This document shows, in pieces, positions 55,449-64,000 of a stretch of DNA of 64,000 nt. The position numbers and the translations under genes are program-made. Source of the stretch: Faecalicatena faecalis (lineage in GTDB: Bacteria > Bacillota > Clostridia > Lachnospirales > Lachnospiraceae). A model generated the notes under the pieces. That model was not told where the DNA came from and searched no databases. It worked only from the letters and a program-made list of their open reading frames with translations. Within the stretch, counting starts at the first letter, position 1; every line of letters begins with the position of its first letter. The stretch spans positions 89,259 through 153,258 of the forward strand of contig NZ_JABACJ020000010.1 of the NCBI RefSeq assembly GCF_012524165.2, given 5' to 3'.

Positions 55449-55464
55449 TGTTTCACGTGAAACA
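55449..55464 (+). promoter_or_regulatory. parS site
   Basis: Perfect consensus TGTTTCACGTGAAACA, about 160 bp upstream of the hydrolase start, at the far end of the AT-rich region. Confidence 0.93.
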
Positions 55465-55609
55465 TTCACTATCATTTCTTCAACTTCTCCTCTCAATATT
55501 TACTTAAGAATTTTTTTCTTTATTTGCAGTGCACAGTGTAGTATAATAGTAGATGTATTTATATACAGAACAGACATTTGACTATCAGACTTTTGAAAGA
55601 GGTGATTCT

Positions 55610-56578
55610 TTGAGTTGGAAAAAGAAACTAACTACATGTACTGCTATAGCTGGTACTACCGTAGGAATTATGCATGTTGTCAATAGATTGGTGTATTATA
55701 TTTCCACGATGGATAATTTATTATTTAATAAGGACGAAAAGTTTTACGATTGGAGATTTGGCCGTATATTTTATACAAAACAGGGTTCTGGTTCTCCAAT
55801 CTTATTAATTCATGACCTTAATATCTGTAGTTCAGCATATGAGTGGAATAAAGTAGTTGGTGAACTATCTAAGACGAATACTGTATATACATTAGATTTG
55901 CTTGGGTGTGGGAGTTCACAAAAACCAAACCTTACATATACTAACTATTTATATGTTCAGTTAATTACAGATTTTATTAAACATATTATTGGAGAGCATA
56001 CAGATGTAATAGCAACGGGAGAATCAGGAACTTTTGTTTTAATGGCCTGTGCTAATGATAATACTCTGATTAATAAAGTGATGTTAGTAAATCCAGGAGA
56101 TCTTGTCTCACTTGCAAAGATTCCGACTAAGCGTACCAAACTATTACGCCATATTATAAACACTCCTGTAATAGGAACGTTTATTTATAATATGAAAGTA
56201 AATAAGAGAACAATCGAAGAGGATTACCGTAATCAATATTATTATAATCAGAATAATATTGAAGAAAAAAGTATTATGACGGCCTTTGAAGCCTCACACA
56301 AATATAATACGCATTCAAAATATCTCTATGCAAGCATCAAATCCAGATATACGAATGCAAATGTGATGCATTGTCTGAAAAACATTAACAACAGTATCTT
56401 CATCGTAGTTGGAAATGCTAACCCAGAAAATGCATTAACAGCAAATCAGTATCAGAATCAGCTTCCTTCTATTGAAATAGCTGAAATTGAGGGAACAAAG
56501 CATCTTCCACAGATGGAATCACCAGAAGATTTTATAGAACAGGTCAAGATATTATTTGATATAGAGGACACAGAGTAA
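55610..56578 (+). CDS. Alpha/beta hydrolase fold protein
   Basis: 322 residues from the TTG at 55610 after AGAGGTG; a longer ATG frame begins at 55553. A hydrophobic N-terminal segment (about 10-35) may anchor it. Fold landmarks: oxyanion strand ILLIHDLN, nucleophile elbow GESGT (about 145; last Gly replaced by Thr), and C-terminal catalytic His in EGTKHLPQMESP. The substrate is unknown. The gene is AT-rich like its upstream region and stands alone between parS and a terminator. Confidence 0.8.
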   Translation: MSWKKKLTTCTAIAGTTVGIMHVVNRLVYYISTMDNLLFNKDEKFYDWRFGRIFYTKQGSGSPILLIHDLNICSSAYEWNKVVGELSKTNTVYTLDLLGCGSSQKPNLTYTNYLYVQLITDFIKHIIGEHTDVIATGESGTFVLMACANDNTLINKVMLVNPGDLVSLAKIPTKRTKLLRHIINTPVIGTFIYNMKVNKRTIEEDYRNQYYYNQNNIEEKSIMTAFEASHKYNTHSKYLYASIKSRYTNANVMHCLKNINNSIFIVVGNANPENALTANQYQNQLPSIEIAEIEGTKHLPQMESPEDFIEQVKILFDIEDTE

Positions 56579-56627
56579 AATAGATTTAGTATTTTGTGCT
56601 GCTAAACATCGATAGCTGCTAAAGAAT

Positions 56628-56674
56628 AAAAAAGAAGTAAATCAGATTTTAAGTATCTGATTTACTTCTTTTTT
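56628..56674. terminator. Bidirectional terminator between the hydrolase gene and rsmG
   Basis: A perfect 19 bp stem (core AAGTAAATCAGA/TCTGATTTACTT) with A and T tracts and a nine-base loop. Confidence 0.95.
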
Positions 56675-56706
56675 TATTATCTAAAGTTATATCATTTTCA
56701 CATATT

Positions 56707-57420
56707 CTACTTAAGAGGTTCTTTTCCAGGAAGTCCAGCCTTACGGGGATATTTTTTTCCTGTACTTTTTTGCTTCTCGATTTTTATAAATGATCTTCCT
56801 ATTTCTGTTCCCGGAAGCTCAAACTTTACAGTCTCTTTTATCTTTCCGCCCAGTATGCTTACAGCTCTGCTTGATTGTTGTACTTCATCCTCAATATTTC
56901 CTGACTTATAAGGAACGAACATACCCCCTACATGTATATATGGAATGCAATATTCACTCAATGTAGCCAAATTTGCAACCGCCCTGGATACGCACAAATC
57001 GAACGATTCTCTATATTCTGTTCTCTTCGCATAATCCTCTGCCCTGCCATGAAGCGTCTCAATATCCTGGAGTCCCAATTCGTCTATTACCGCATTCAGG
57101 AATTTTATCCTTTTATTTAAAGAATCCAACAGAACAACATGCATATGTGGAAAAACAATTTTAAGCGGTAATCCTGGAAAACCTGCACCTGTTCCTATAT
57201 CAATAAGAGAATTGATTTGATTCATATCAACTGCTTTTACAATAGCAAGGCTGTCTACGAAATGCTTTTCATTTACTTCATCATATTCTGTAATGCCAGT
57301 CAGATTCATGACTTTATTCCATTCCACTAACAGCTCATAATACTTCTGAAACTGCTGCTTCTGAATCTCATTTAATTCTATGTTCAGCTCTTGAAGCTGA
57401 CTTTCAAACTTATTGGACAT
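56707..57420 (-). CDS. rsmG: 16S rRNA (guanine527-N7)-methyltransferase
   Basis: Methylates G527 of 16S rRNA using SAM; its loss gives low-level streptomycin resistance. 237 residues with the SAM motif LIDIGTGAGFPGLPLKI and downstream SRAVANLATLSEYC. Last gene of the jag/mnmE/mnmG/rsmG cluster, 19 bases after mnmG. Confidence 0.97.
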   Translation of the reverse strand: MSNKFESQLQELNIELNEIQKQQFQKYYELLVEWNKVMNLTGITEYDEVNEKHFVDSLAIVKAVDMNQINSLIDIGTGAGFPGLPLKIVFPHMHVVLLDSLNKRIKFLNAVIDELGLQDIETLHGRAEDYAKRTEYRESFDLCVSRAVANLATLSEYCIPYIHVGGMFVPYKSGNIEDEVQQSSRAVSILGGKIKETVKFELPGTEIGRSFIKIEKQKSTGKKYPRKAGLPGKEPLK

Positions 57421-57439
57421 CTTACACTCTCCTATCCTC

Positions 57440-59332
57440 TTATCTGCTCTCTAAATAAACCAGCAATACGGATATATCCGCCGGGGACACCCCTGATATT
57501 CTGGATGCCTGCCCAATTGATGCAGGTTTTATTTCCGTTAGCTTTTGTTTTGCTTCGATTCGAAGACTTTGTATCTCATTGTAATCTATATCAGCCGGAA
57601 TTAGTTTTTTCTCCAGCTTTTTAAACTGTTCTACCTGACGCTGCTGTCTCTTGATATATCCATCATATTTGATATTAATATTTACCTGTTCTATCACATC
57701 ATAAGGCAGATTCTTACGCTGTCTGTCAATCGGAGCCAATATTTCATAGGATAATTCAGGCCGGCGTATTAGCTCAGCAAGCGTAATTCCAGAGGTCAAC
57801 GGTGTGCTATGACAGGACTCAAGCAGATCCTGGACCTCCTGTGAGGTTCCTATATTGGTATGCTCAACTCTTTTAATTTCCGCTGCAATCATCTTTTCCT
57901 TTTCAAGCAATCTTTGATATCTCTTCTCGTCAATTAGTCCAATCTCATATCCCAGCTTTGTCAGCCTTAAATCTGCATTGTCCTGACGGAGCAAAAGCCT
58001 GTATTCAGCTCTCGAAGTCATCATCCTGTACGGCTCACGGCTTTCTTTTGTGACAAGATCGTCAATGAGGACCCCTATATAGCCCTCTGAACGATCAATC
58101 ACAATGCCATCTTTCCCCTGCAGCTTTCTTGCTGCATTTATTCCTGCTACCAACCCCTGGGCTGCTGCTTCTTCATATCCAGAGCTTCCATTGAACTGTC
58201 CTCCACTGAAAAGTCCCTCAATATTCTTAAACTCAAGGGTGCTCTTCAACTGCCTTGCATCAATGCAATCATACTCTATTGCATATGCATTTCTAACAAT
58301 TTTGACATTTTCTAGCCCTGGTACACTGCGGTACATTGCATACTGTACATCTTCTGGAAGTGAACTGGACATTCCTCCCACATACATTTCTGTTGTATCC
58401 AATCCTTCAGGCTCAATAAATACCTGATGTCGATTCTTATCCGCAAATTTTACTACCTTATCCTCAATGGATGGACAATATCTCGGGCCAGTTCCTTCTA
58501 TCATTCCTGAAAAAAGTGGAGATCTGTCCAGATTATTCCTTATAATCTCATGCGTTTTTTCATTTGTATAGGTCAGCCAGCAGGAAACCTGGTCAATCTG
58601 AATCTCATCTGGATCTGTCGTAAAAGAGAATGGTACGATTCTCTCGTCTCCCTTTTGTTCCTCCATCTTGCTAAAATCGATTGAATTCTTATCTATTCTG
58701 GCTGGAGTCCCCGTCTTAAAACGGTACATCTTGATTCCAAGAGATTTTAAGCTGTCCGTCAGATAATTGGCCGCCTGAAGTCCATTTGGTCCAGTTTGCA
58801 TACTAATATCGCCATAGATACACCTTGCTTTTAAATAGGTCCCAGTACACAGAACGACTGCACGGCATGGATAAATGGCACCTGAATAGGTCTGCACACC
58901 GGTCACTTTTCCATCCTCTGCCAGAATATCGGTCACTTCCATTTGGCGGATATCCAGATTTTCCTGATTCTGAAGGACCTGGCGCATCGTACGACTATAA
59001 TTTGCCTTGTCCGCCTGTGCACGCAGAGAATGTACTGCCGGCCCTTTCGACTGATTCAACATTTTTGACTGGATAAAGGTCTGGTCAATGACCTTTCCCA
59101 TCTCCCCTCCAAGTGCATCAATTTCTTTCACCAGATGTCCCTTGGAACTGCCTCCAATATTCGGATTACAAGGCATCAGCGCAATGCTGTCAACGCTCAC
59201 TGTGAACATTACCGTCCGAAACCCAAGTCTGGCCGCTGCAAGAGCTGCTTCACATCCGGCATGTCCCGCACCCACGATTGCTATATCATATCCATCTTTA
59301 TTTTCCCATACAGAATTTGCTGAATATTTCAT
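57440..59332 (-). CDS. mnmG: tRNA uridine 5-carboxymethylaminomethyl modification enzyme MnmG
   Basis: FAD protein that, with MnmE, modifies U34 of certain tRNAs. 630 residues. The FAD-binding [17 protein letters not shown] is at the N-terminus; a second conserved block is [20 protein letters not shown] with the catalytic Cys region. It overlaps the end of mnmE by 35 bases. Standard length and no defect seen. Confidence 0.97.
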   Translation of the reverse strand: MKYSANSVWENKDGYDIAIVGAGHAGCEAALAAARLGFRTVMFTVSVDSIALMPCNPNIGGSSKGHLVKEIDALGGEMGKVIDQTFIQSKMLNQSKGPAVHSLRAQADKANYSRTMRQVLQNQENLDIRQMEVTDILAEDGKVTGVQTYSGAIYPCRAVVLCTGTYLKARCIYGDISMQTGPNGLQAANYLTDSLKSLGIKMYRFKTGTPARIDKNSIDFSKMEEQKGDERIVPFSFTTDPDEIQIDQVSCWLTYTNEKTHEIIRNNLDRSPLFSGMIEGTGPRYCPSIEDKVVKFADKNRHQVFIEPEGLDTTEMYVGGMSSSLPEDVQYAMYRSVPGLENVKIVRNAYAIEYDCIDARQLKSTLEFKNIEGLFSGGQFNGSSGYEEAAAQGLVAGINAARKLQGKDGIVIDRSEGYIGVLIDDLVTKESREPYRMMTSRAEYRLLLRQDNADLRLTKLGYEIGLIDEKRYQRLLEKEKMIAAEIKRVEHTNIGTSQEVQDLLESCHSTPLTSGITLAELIRRPELSYEILAPIDRQRKNLPYDVIEQVNINIKYDGYIKRQQRQVEQFKKLEKKLIPADIDYNEIQSLRIEAKQKLTEIKPASIGQASRISGVSPADISVLLVYLESR

Positions 59333-60695
59333 TGACTAAATCTTCTCCTATCGTTTCTCCCGTTATACTTCCAAGTGACTCATATGCATCCATCAGATCT
59401 ATAGAAAAGAAATCCTCCGGCATCTGATTCTCAATACTTTCTAAGACCTTCTCAAGGCTTTTATAAGCGTCCGTAAGGGCCGCCTTATGCCTGATATTCG
59501 TAATATAGACCTCATCGTTAAATGAAACATCTCCATTCAGGAACATCTCATTTAAAGTCTCTTCAAATTCACTTAAGCCCTGCTCTTCCTTTGCAGAAAT
59601 GTCTATCATCGGTATCTCTTCTGCAAAATTTTCCTCTAATACAAGCTTTAATTCTTCCTTCAGATTTTCCTTTGTTATCACAGTATTAAGATCTGATTTA
59701 TTGAGCAGAATAATTACCTTTCTGTCCTTGAGAAGCCCCATAATTTCTTTATCATTGCTGTCTAAAGGCCTGGATGCATCTACAACATAAATGATCAGAT
59801 TTGAATTTTTTACATAATCTTTTGCTTTATCGACACCAATTTTTTCAATGATATCGTCGGTATTTCTGATACCGGCCGTGTCAATCATATTCAAAGTCAA
59901 TCCTCCAAGGCAGATCTGCTCCTCCAGAATATCTCTTGTCGTCCCTTCAATATCTGTGACGATTGCGCGGTCCTTTCCGGCCAGAACATTCAAAAGAGAA
60001 GACTTTCCTGCATTTGGTTTTCCGGCAATCACCGTCTGGATTCCTTCCTTCATGATTCTTCCGCTGTCTGCTGAAGCAATCAACTGCCAGATTTCAGCCT
60101 TTTGATTCTCTACGACCCCTTTTAATGTATCACCATACCCATCGATTTCTATATGCTCAGGGTCATCTAACGCAGTCTCAATAAATGCAGTATGATAAAT
60201 AATCTGTTTTCTGATATCCTCTATCTTATTCTTCACACTTCCCTTTAACTGACTGATAGAACTCTGAAGAGCATATTCACTTTTTGATGTGATTACATCG
60301 ATTACGGCTTCTGCCTGGGAGAGATCCATCTTTCCATTTAAAAAGGCTCTCTTTGTAAATTCTCCTGGCTCGGCTGGTCTTGCACCATTTTTAATGACAG
60401 TCTCCAGCACTCTTTTCACAACATATGTTCCGCCATGACAGTTGATTTCAACGGTATCCTCCCCTGTAAATGTTCTGGGAGAACGCATCAGCATGACCAG
60501 AACTTCATCTATCGTCTCTTCTTCGTCTATAATAAATCCATAGTGGATGGTATGGCTTTCTGCTTCCTTCAGTCGGTCTTTTCCCTTGTAAATCTTATCT
60601 ATCACATGAAATGCTTCATCTCCGCTGATACGCACGATTCCAATCCCCGAATTCGTCATACCTGTGGAAATGGCAGCAATTGTATCCTTTTTCAT
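59298..60695 (-). CDS. mnmE: tRNA modification GTPase MnmE
   Basis: 465 residues. The N-terminal tetrahydrofolate-binding domain (about 1-120), a helical domain, and an inserted GTPase domain (about 220-380) with G1 [13 protein letters not shown]2/G3 IEGTTRD and DTAGI, and G4 NKSD. It ends in the conserved C-x-G-K (FCMGK). Partner of MnmG. A terminator separates it from jag upstream. Confidence 0.97.
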   Translation of the reverse strand: MKKDTIAAISTGMTNSGIGIVRISGDEAFHVIDKIYKGKDRLKEAESHTIHYGFIIDEEETIDEVLVMLMRSPRTFTGEDTVEINCHGGTYVVKRVLETVIKNGARPAEPGEFTKRAFLNGKMDLSQAEAVIDVITSKSEYALQSSISQLKGSVKNKIEDIRKQIIYHTAFIETALDDPEHIEIDGYGDTLKGVVENQKAEIWQLIASADSGRIMKEGIQTVIAGKPNAGKSSLLNVLAGKDRAIVTDIEGTTRDILEEQICLGGLTLNMIDTAGIRNTDDIIEKIGVDKAKDYVKNSNLIIYVVDASRPLDSNDKEIMGLLKDRKVIILLNKSDLNTVITKENLKEELKLVLEENFAEEIPMIDISAKEEQGLSEFEETLNEMFLNGDVSFNDEVYITNIRHKAALTDAYKSLEKVLESIENQMPEDFFSIDLMDAYESLGSITGETIGEDLVNEIFSKFCMGK

Positions 60696-60715
60696 AGCTG
60701 CCTCCTGCTGGTTTT

Positions 60716-60765
60716 AAAAAAGACGTTTCACAACTTCACGAAAGCATCCGTGAAGCGGAAACGTC
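60716..60765 (-). terminator. Terminator between jag and mnmE
   Basis: A long hairpin, outer arms GACGTTTC/GAAACGTC and inner CTTCACG/CGTGAAG, with T6 on the minus strand. It should separate the rpmH-jag transcript from mnmE-mnmG-rsmG, at least in part. Confidence 0.88.
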
Positions 60766-60784
60766 CTCTTTCGCTTCAATTATA

Positions 60785-61627
60785 TTATTTCTTTAATGTA
60801 ACTACTACTTTTCTGTAAGGCTCGTCCCCTTCACTGTGAGTTGTTACAAACGGGTCAGACTGAAGTGCTGCATGGATAATTCTTCTCTCATAAGGATTCA
60901 TTGGTTCCAAAGATACTGCTCTCTTTGAACGTTTTACCTTATAAGCAATATTTTTTGCAAGATTCTTCAGTGTCTCTTCTCTTCTTGCACGGTAATTCTC
61001 TGTATCAAGCTTCACACGAACATATCCGTCCTGGTGCTTATTCGCAACTCTGTTCGCCAGATACTGAAGAGAATCTAATGTCTGTCCGCGCTTTCCAATG
61101 AGGATTCCCATATTGTCACCCTTCATCTCAACACTCAAAGCCCCGTCTGCATCGATATTAGAAATCAGCTCTACTGTCATTCCCATTGCTTTTAACGTAT
61201 CATTTAAGAAGGATTCAACGGCTTTCTTTGTTTCATCTTTTACTTCTGCAAGTTCAGACTCACGTTTTACGGATGGCTGAACCTCATCCTTATGTGCTTC
61301 TTCTTTTACTTCTCTTTTTACATGCTCATCTTTCTTGACATGTTCTTTTTTCTTAACTTCCTTTACCGGAGCCTTTTTCTCAACAGGTTTTGCTTCTGCT
61401 TTCACTTCTGTCTTTACTTCCGCTTTGATCTCCGGCTCTTCCACTACAGGTTCAGGTTTTCTTCTTGCTTCGATCACTGCCTGTTTTACGCCTATTCCAA
61501 GGAATCCGGCACTTCCTTTTTCAATGACTTCATAATCTAATCTGTCACTGGTAACGCCTAACTGAATTAATGCTTCCGTAATTGCGTCATCCACTGTTTT
61601 TGCAGATACTCTGATACTACCGTTCAT
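60785..61627 (-). CDS. jag: RNA-binding protein Jag (KhpB/EloR)
   Basis: 280 residues. The Jag-N domain (about 1-50; SAKTVDDAITEALIQLG) is followed by a long Lys/Glu/Val linker (about 60-140), a KH domain (about 150-220; GILIGKRGQTLDSLQYLANRV) and an R3H domain (about 225-280; YERRIIHAALQ). Links cell elongation and RNA binding in Firmicutes. The ATG at 61627 follows AAGGAAGG. It lies 28 bases after yidC, as usual. Confidence 0.95.
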   Translation of the reverse strand: MNGSIRVSAKTVDDAITEALIQLGVTSDRLDYEVIEKGSAGFLGIGVKQAVIEARRKPEPVVEEPEIKAEVKTEVKAEAKPVEKKAPVKEVKKKEHVKKDEHVKREVKEEAHKDEVQPSVKRESELAEVKDETKKAVESFLNDTLKAMGMTVELISNIDADGALSVEMKGDNMGILIGKRGQTLDSLQYLANRVANKHQDGYVRVKLDTENYRARREETLKNLAKNIAYKVKRSKRAVSLEPMNPYERRIIHAALQSDPFVTTHSEGDEPYRKVVVTLKK

Positions 61628-61655
61628 CCTGAATCCTTCCTTTCTACGATTCTTC

Positions 61656-62942
61656 CTATTTATCGTCATCCTTAAGGGATGTACTTTGTCCGCTGTTAAA
61701 TCTGCTTACCAGATTTGCCTTTGATGAGAGGCTTCCCGGCTTTGCATTCTTTGTCTGCTGAGCTGCTTTCTCAAGACGCTCTTCTCTTTCTTTATCAGAA
61801 ATCTTTGACTTTCTCTTGTCTTCTACATTTCTGGTATTTGTTGTTGCCATTTTATTGATTGCCTGTGCAGATGTACCCTTTTTCTCACGTTTCTTAGCTG
61901 CTTTTTTCTGGTTTTCTGCAATCAATTCCTCGGTAGATTTCTTGCTGAGGTACTTGTTGATTCCTAACTGCTGTACACATCTTACAACAGCACTGATTGC
62001 CCAGTAAAGACCAAGACCTGCTGGAAGAGTGAATCCCATGAATACAGAGAACAATGGCATTGTGTATGTCATTGTCTTCATGGAGTTCGCCATCTGATTA
62101 TTTGGATCAACCTCCGGCTGCGGCTGTAACTTCACACTGATAAACTGTGTAAGACCTGCCATGACAGGAATGATTGCAGCCATGATAATTCCGATAATTG
62201 AAAAATCATGAATTGCAGCCATTAACATGGTAAATGGTGCTTCTCCAATATTAATTCCAAGGAAACTGTTCAAGTGTCCCATCGTCTGTGTTGTTGTCTC
62301 AACAATGTCCTTCAAGGAAGGAATCTTATCTACCAGTGTATTCCATGTGGAATCCTGGAATTTATATAATACGTTTACAAGCGTATCTGCCTGTGAATAG
62401 TCATAAGACTTAGCACTCATAAGTACTGGCTTCGCTTCACCGATTTTTTCCATGATTTTCTGGAAACCATCAGCAGCCATGATCTGGTTAACCACCGGCA
62501 TATATACATTCTTAACACCCTGTACATAATTCGGGATATTCTGGATGACCGGATACAGTGCAAAAAGTACAGGCATCTGGATTAACATCGGAAGACATCC
62601 GCCTGTCGGTGAAGTTCCGTATTTCTCATATACCGTCTGAAGCTCTTCTTGCTGCTTTAACATAGAAGCCTGGTCTTTTTTGTTCGCATACTTTTTCTGA
62701 ATCTTCTGAATCTCAGGGTTCATAACAGAAGACATCTTAGACCACTTCTGCTGTTTAATTGTCAGTGGAATCATTAATGTGTATACGATGATTGTAAAGA
62801 TGATGATACAGACACCGATATTCTGTACCCCAAATACTCCATCCATTACATTATAAATTCCGTTCATCACTTTTCCAAGCAGCCAGGAAATCTGATGAAT
62901 AATCGGCCAGTCTGCATATCCTGCAGCTAAAATTCCATACAT
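61656..62942 (-). CDS. yidC: Membrane protein insertase YidC
   Basis: 428 residues. Five core helices (about 35-330) with the hydrophilic groove Arg in the first core helix region, and a long basic C-terminal tail (about 340-428) that binds ribosomes. There is no lipoprotein signal, unlike Bacillus SpoIIIJ. It sits between yidD and jag in the standard order. Confidence 0.95.
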   Translation of the reverse strand: MYGILAAGYADWPIIHQISWLLGKVMNGIYNVMDGVFGVQNIGVCIIIFTIIVYTLMIPLTIKQQKWSKMSSVMNPEIQKIQKKYANKKDQASMLKQQEELQTVYEKYGTSPTGGCLPMLIQMPVLFALYPVIQNIPNYVQGVKNVYMPVVNQIMAADGFQKIMEKIGEAKPVLMSAKSYDYSQADTLVNVLYKFQDSTWNTLVDKIPSLKDIVETTTQTMGHLNSFLGINIGEAPFTMLMAAIHDFSIIGIIMAAIIPVMAGLTQFISVKLQPQPEVDPNNQMANSMKTMTYTMPLFSVFMGFTLPAGLGLYWAISAVVRCVQQLGINKYLSKKSTEELIAENQKKAAKKREKKGTSAQAINKMATTNTRNVEDKRKSKISDKEREERLEKAAQQTKNAKPGSLSSKANLVSRFNSGQSTSLKDDDK

Positions 62943-62954
62943 CTCTTATCCTCC

Positions 62955-63173
62955 TTAAGGTACCGGATCATATCCGCCTTTTGCAAAAGGATTACAGCGC
63001 AGAATTCTCCAGACTGTTAAGGCACCGCCTTTGATTGCACCATACTTTTGAATTGCTTCAATTCCGTACTGTGAACAGGTCGGTGTATAAATACAATGAT
63101 ACCTTGTCTTTAATCCGGACAGATACTTTTGATAGAACCTGATCAGTCCTATTAAAATATACTTCATCTGCAT
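62955..63173 (-). CDS. yidD: Membrane protein insertion efficiency factor YidD
   Basis: 72 residues with an amphipathic N-terminus ([13 protein letters not shown]), the conserved [19 protein letters not shown] and the C-terminal [14 protein letters not shown]. Supports YidC function. It lies 12 bases upstream of yidC. Confidence 0.96.
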   Translation of the reverse strand: MQMKYILIGLIRFYQKYLSGLKTRYHCIYTPTCSQYGIEAIQKYGAIKGGALTVWRILRCNPFAKGGYDPVP

Positions 63174-63252
63174 CCCTCCTTTTGCTTATACTTATCGGAC
63201 AGCTAATGTCCCATAAGATATGACTTTCTTTTTGTAAACTTTTTGTTTATCT

Positions 63253-63588
63253 TTAAATATATATCTCATGAAGCTTTCCTAAGTGGATGAGCGCACTCGC
63301 AATGTCATGATAATTCTTATCTTTTGCACTCACTCTCGCAATTACAATGATATCAAACCCACTTTTGAAATGTGCTTCTTGAAGTCGATAACTCTCTCGG
63401 AGCAATCTTGTAAGATGATGTCTTACAACACTGTTCCCAACTTTCTTGCTTACGGAAATACCGAGTCTATTCTTTTCCGTTCCATTCTCCCTCACATACA
63501 TAACAAGATACTTGTTAGCGTAGGAATTCCCATTTTTATAAACAATTTGAAAATCTTTATTCTTCTTCAAAGATTCCGAAAACTTCAT
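63253..63588 (-). CDS. rnpA: Ribonuclease P protein component
   Basis: Protein subunit of RNase P, 111 residues from the ATG at 63588 (MKFSESLKKNKDF), which is the usual family start. The frame extends to a GTG at 63633 without a ribosome binding site. The conserved RNR-like region RLGISVSKKVGNSVVRHHLTRLLRE is present. Between rpmH and yidD, as in most bacteria. Confidence 0.93.
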   Translation of the reverse strand: MKFSESLKKNKDFQIVYKNGNSYANKYLVMYVRENGTEKNRLGISVSKKVGNSVVRHHLTRLLRESYRLQEAHFKSGFDIIVIARVSAKDKNYHDIASALIHLGKLHEIYI

Positions 63589-63644
63589 TCTTTTTACCGC
63601 ACTTTTCCTTTTATAAATAGAAGAAAAGGCCACATATATGCGGC

Positions 63645-63779
63645 CTAAGCTGATAACTGTTTTCTTCCTTTTGCTCTTCTGGCAGCTAAAACTTTTCTTC
63701 CGCCTGGAGTGCTCATTCTTGCTCTAAAGCCATGAACTTTTGATCTCTGTCTTTTTTTCGGCTGAAATGTCATTTTCAT
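63645..63779 (-). CDS. rpmH: 50S ribosomal protein L34
   Basis: 44 residues, [19 protein letters not shown] continuing to an Arg/Lys-rich end (GRKQLSA). Typical L34. GGGAGG precedes the ATG. First gene of the rpmH-rnpA-yidD-yidC-jag operon. Confidence 0.97.
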   Translation of the reverse strand: MKMTFQPKKRQRSKVHGFRARMSTPGGRKVLAARRAKGRKQLSA

Positions 63780-63889
63780 TATCAATACACCTCCCTTTGG
63801 TTGAGATACTTATTCTAAAGTATTAACAGTGATTCTCAATTTTTGAAATCTTTCTACTATATATAGCATACAGAAAGACACTGCTCTTA

Positions 63890-63918
63890 ATTATATTCAA
63901 AAAATAGCCGTAAGTCAA
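63890..63918 (-). promoter_or_regulatory. rpmH promoter
   Basis: TTGACT (complement of 63913-63918), 17 bases, TATAAT (complement of 63890-63895): a near-consensus sigma-A promoter about 110 bases upstream of rpmH. Confidence 0.9.
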
Positions 63919-63969
63919 GCTATTCCTGGGATTTTTCTGATTCGTTGCCATTTTTTTGATATCCTTCAG

Positions 63970-63978
63970 TAATCCACA
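63970..63978 (+). promoter_or_regulatory. DnaA-box-like site at the edge of the origin region
   Basis: TAATCCACA, one base from TTATCCACA, near the right edge where oriC and dnaA are expected. The origin itself lies beyond the window. Confidence 0.45.
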
Positions 63979-64000
63979 GCTTATCCTCTCTCCTTATATC

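Larger units (their letters stand above)
54291..55552. other. AT-rich gene-free region with parS sites
   Basis: About 1.26 kb of markedly AT-rich DNA between soj and the hydrolase gene. It holds parS sites at 54365-54380 and 55449-55464 but no convincing gene on either strand; short frames there lack ribosome binding sites and known motifs. It may be a nucleoid-associated or parS-spreading region. Confidence 0.6.

Noticed and set aside
1..64000. Mobile elements, prophage, CRISPR arrays and rRNA
   Set aside because: No transposase, integrase, phage structural gene, repeat-spacer array or rRNA sequence was recognised anywhere in the window.

Overview
The window reads as chromosomal DNA from an anaerobic, spore-forming Firmicute, most likely a gut Lachnospiraceae. 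Reasons: low-to-moderate GC; strong AGGAGG-type ribosome binding sites with frequent TTG/GTG starts; sporulation genes (spoIID, a spoIIQ-like gene, bofA, a cwlD-like amidase, soj/spo0J, jag); anaerobic peroxide defence (PerR plus two rubrerythrins); and families typical of that group (DUF3881, DUF4446, DUF6382, DUF5702, Flp1-type Tad pilin). Family and species assignment is inference; no rRNA is present. The right edge is the chromosomal origin region: reading leftwards on the minus strand come rpmH, rnpA, yidD, yidC, jag, mnmE, mnmG and rsmG, then soj/spo0J with parS sites. dnaA should lie just beyond base 64000.

Layout. 0-9 kb: FHA protein, membrane-anchored C-type-lectin-like protein, pgi, a TSCPD protein, a small secreted protein, a DUF4367-like protein, murG, and a HIT/ECF-sigma pair. 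9.5-10.3 kb: a cytosolic orphan histidine kinase behind a structured leader. 10.3-19.6 kb: a complete Gram-positive tad pilus operon (tadZ, cpaF, tadB, tadC, flp1, DUF5702, two TadE-like genes, prepilin peptidase, DUF6382, rhomboid). 19.7-26 kb: bofA, comEB, upp, a sua5 gene fused to a degenerate phosphatase domain, cwlD, and a GH18/SH3 protein. 26.5-29.4 kb: mecA, a short DUF1858 gene with an in-frame UGA at a redox-cysteine position, a DnaA-box cluster, and an NlpC/P60 hydrolase. 29.7-31.7 kb: perR and two rubrerythrins. 31.7-42.6 kb: GIY-YIG protein, spoIIQ-like, spoIID, a membrane protein, glgP, ileS with a T-box leader, and a BTAD-type regulator. 42.7-49.2 kb: a D,D-carboxypeptidase, a hybrid sensor kinase coupled to a GGDEF/EAL protein, and tRNA-Arg(CCU). 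49.4-64 kb: DUF3881, serS, DUF4446, spo0J, soj, a 1.3 kb AT-rich parS region, an alpha/beta hydrolase, and the origin-proximal cluster.

The most interesting observations are: (1) a probable selenoprotein of the DUF1858 family (C-x-x-U), with a hairpin just after the UGA that resembles a bacterial SECIS; (2) a perfect 26 bp inverted repeat around the start region of a TadE-like gene, where inversion of the 119 bp spacer would give an in-frame alternative N-terminus of the same length, so it looks like an inverton acting on the pilus locus; (3) a Sua5-LMW-phosphatase fusion whose phosphatase nucleophile Cys is Ser; (4) a cluster of DnaA boxes about 36 kb from the origin. No IS element, prophage, CRISPR array or rRNA operon was seen.
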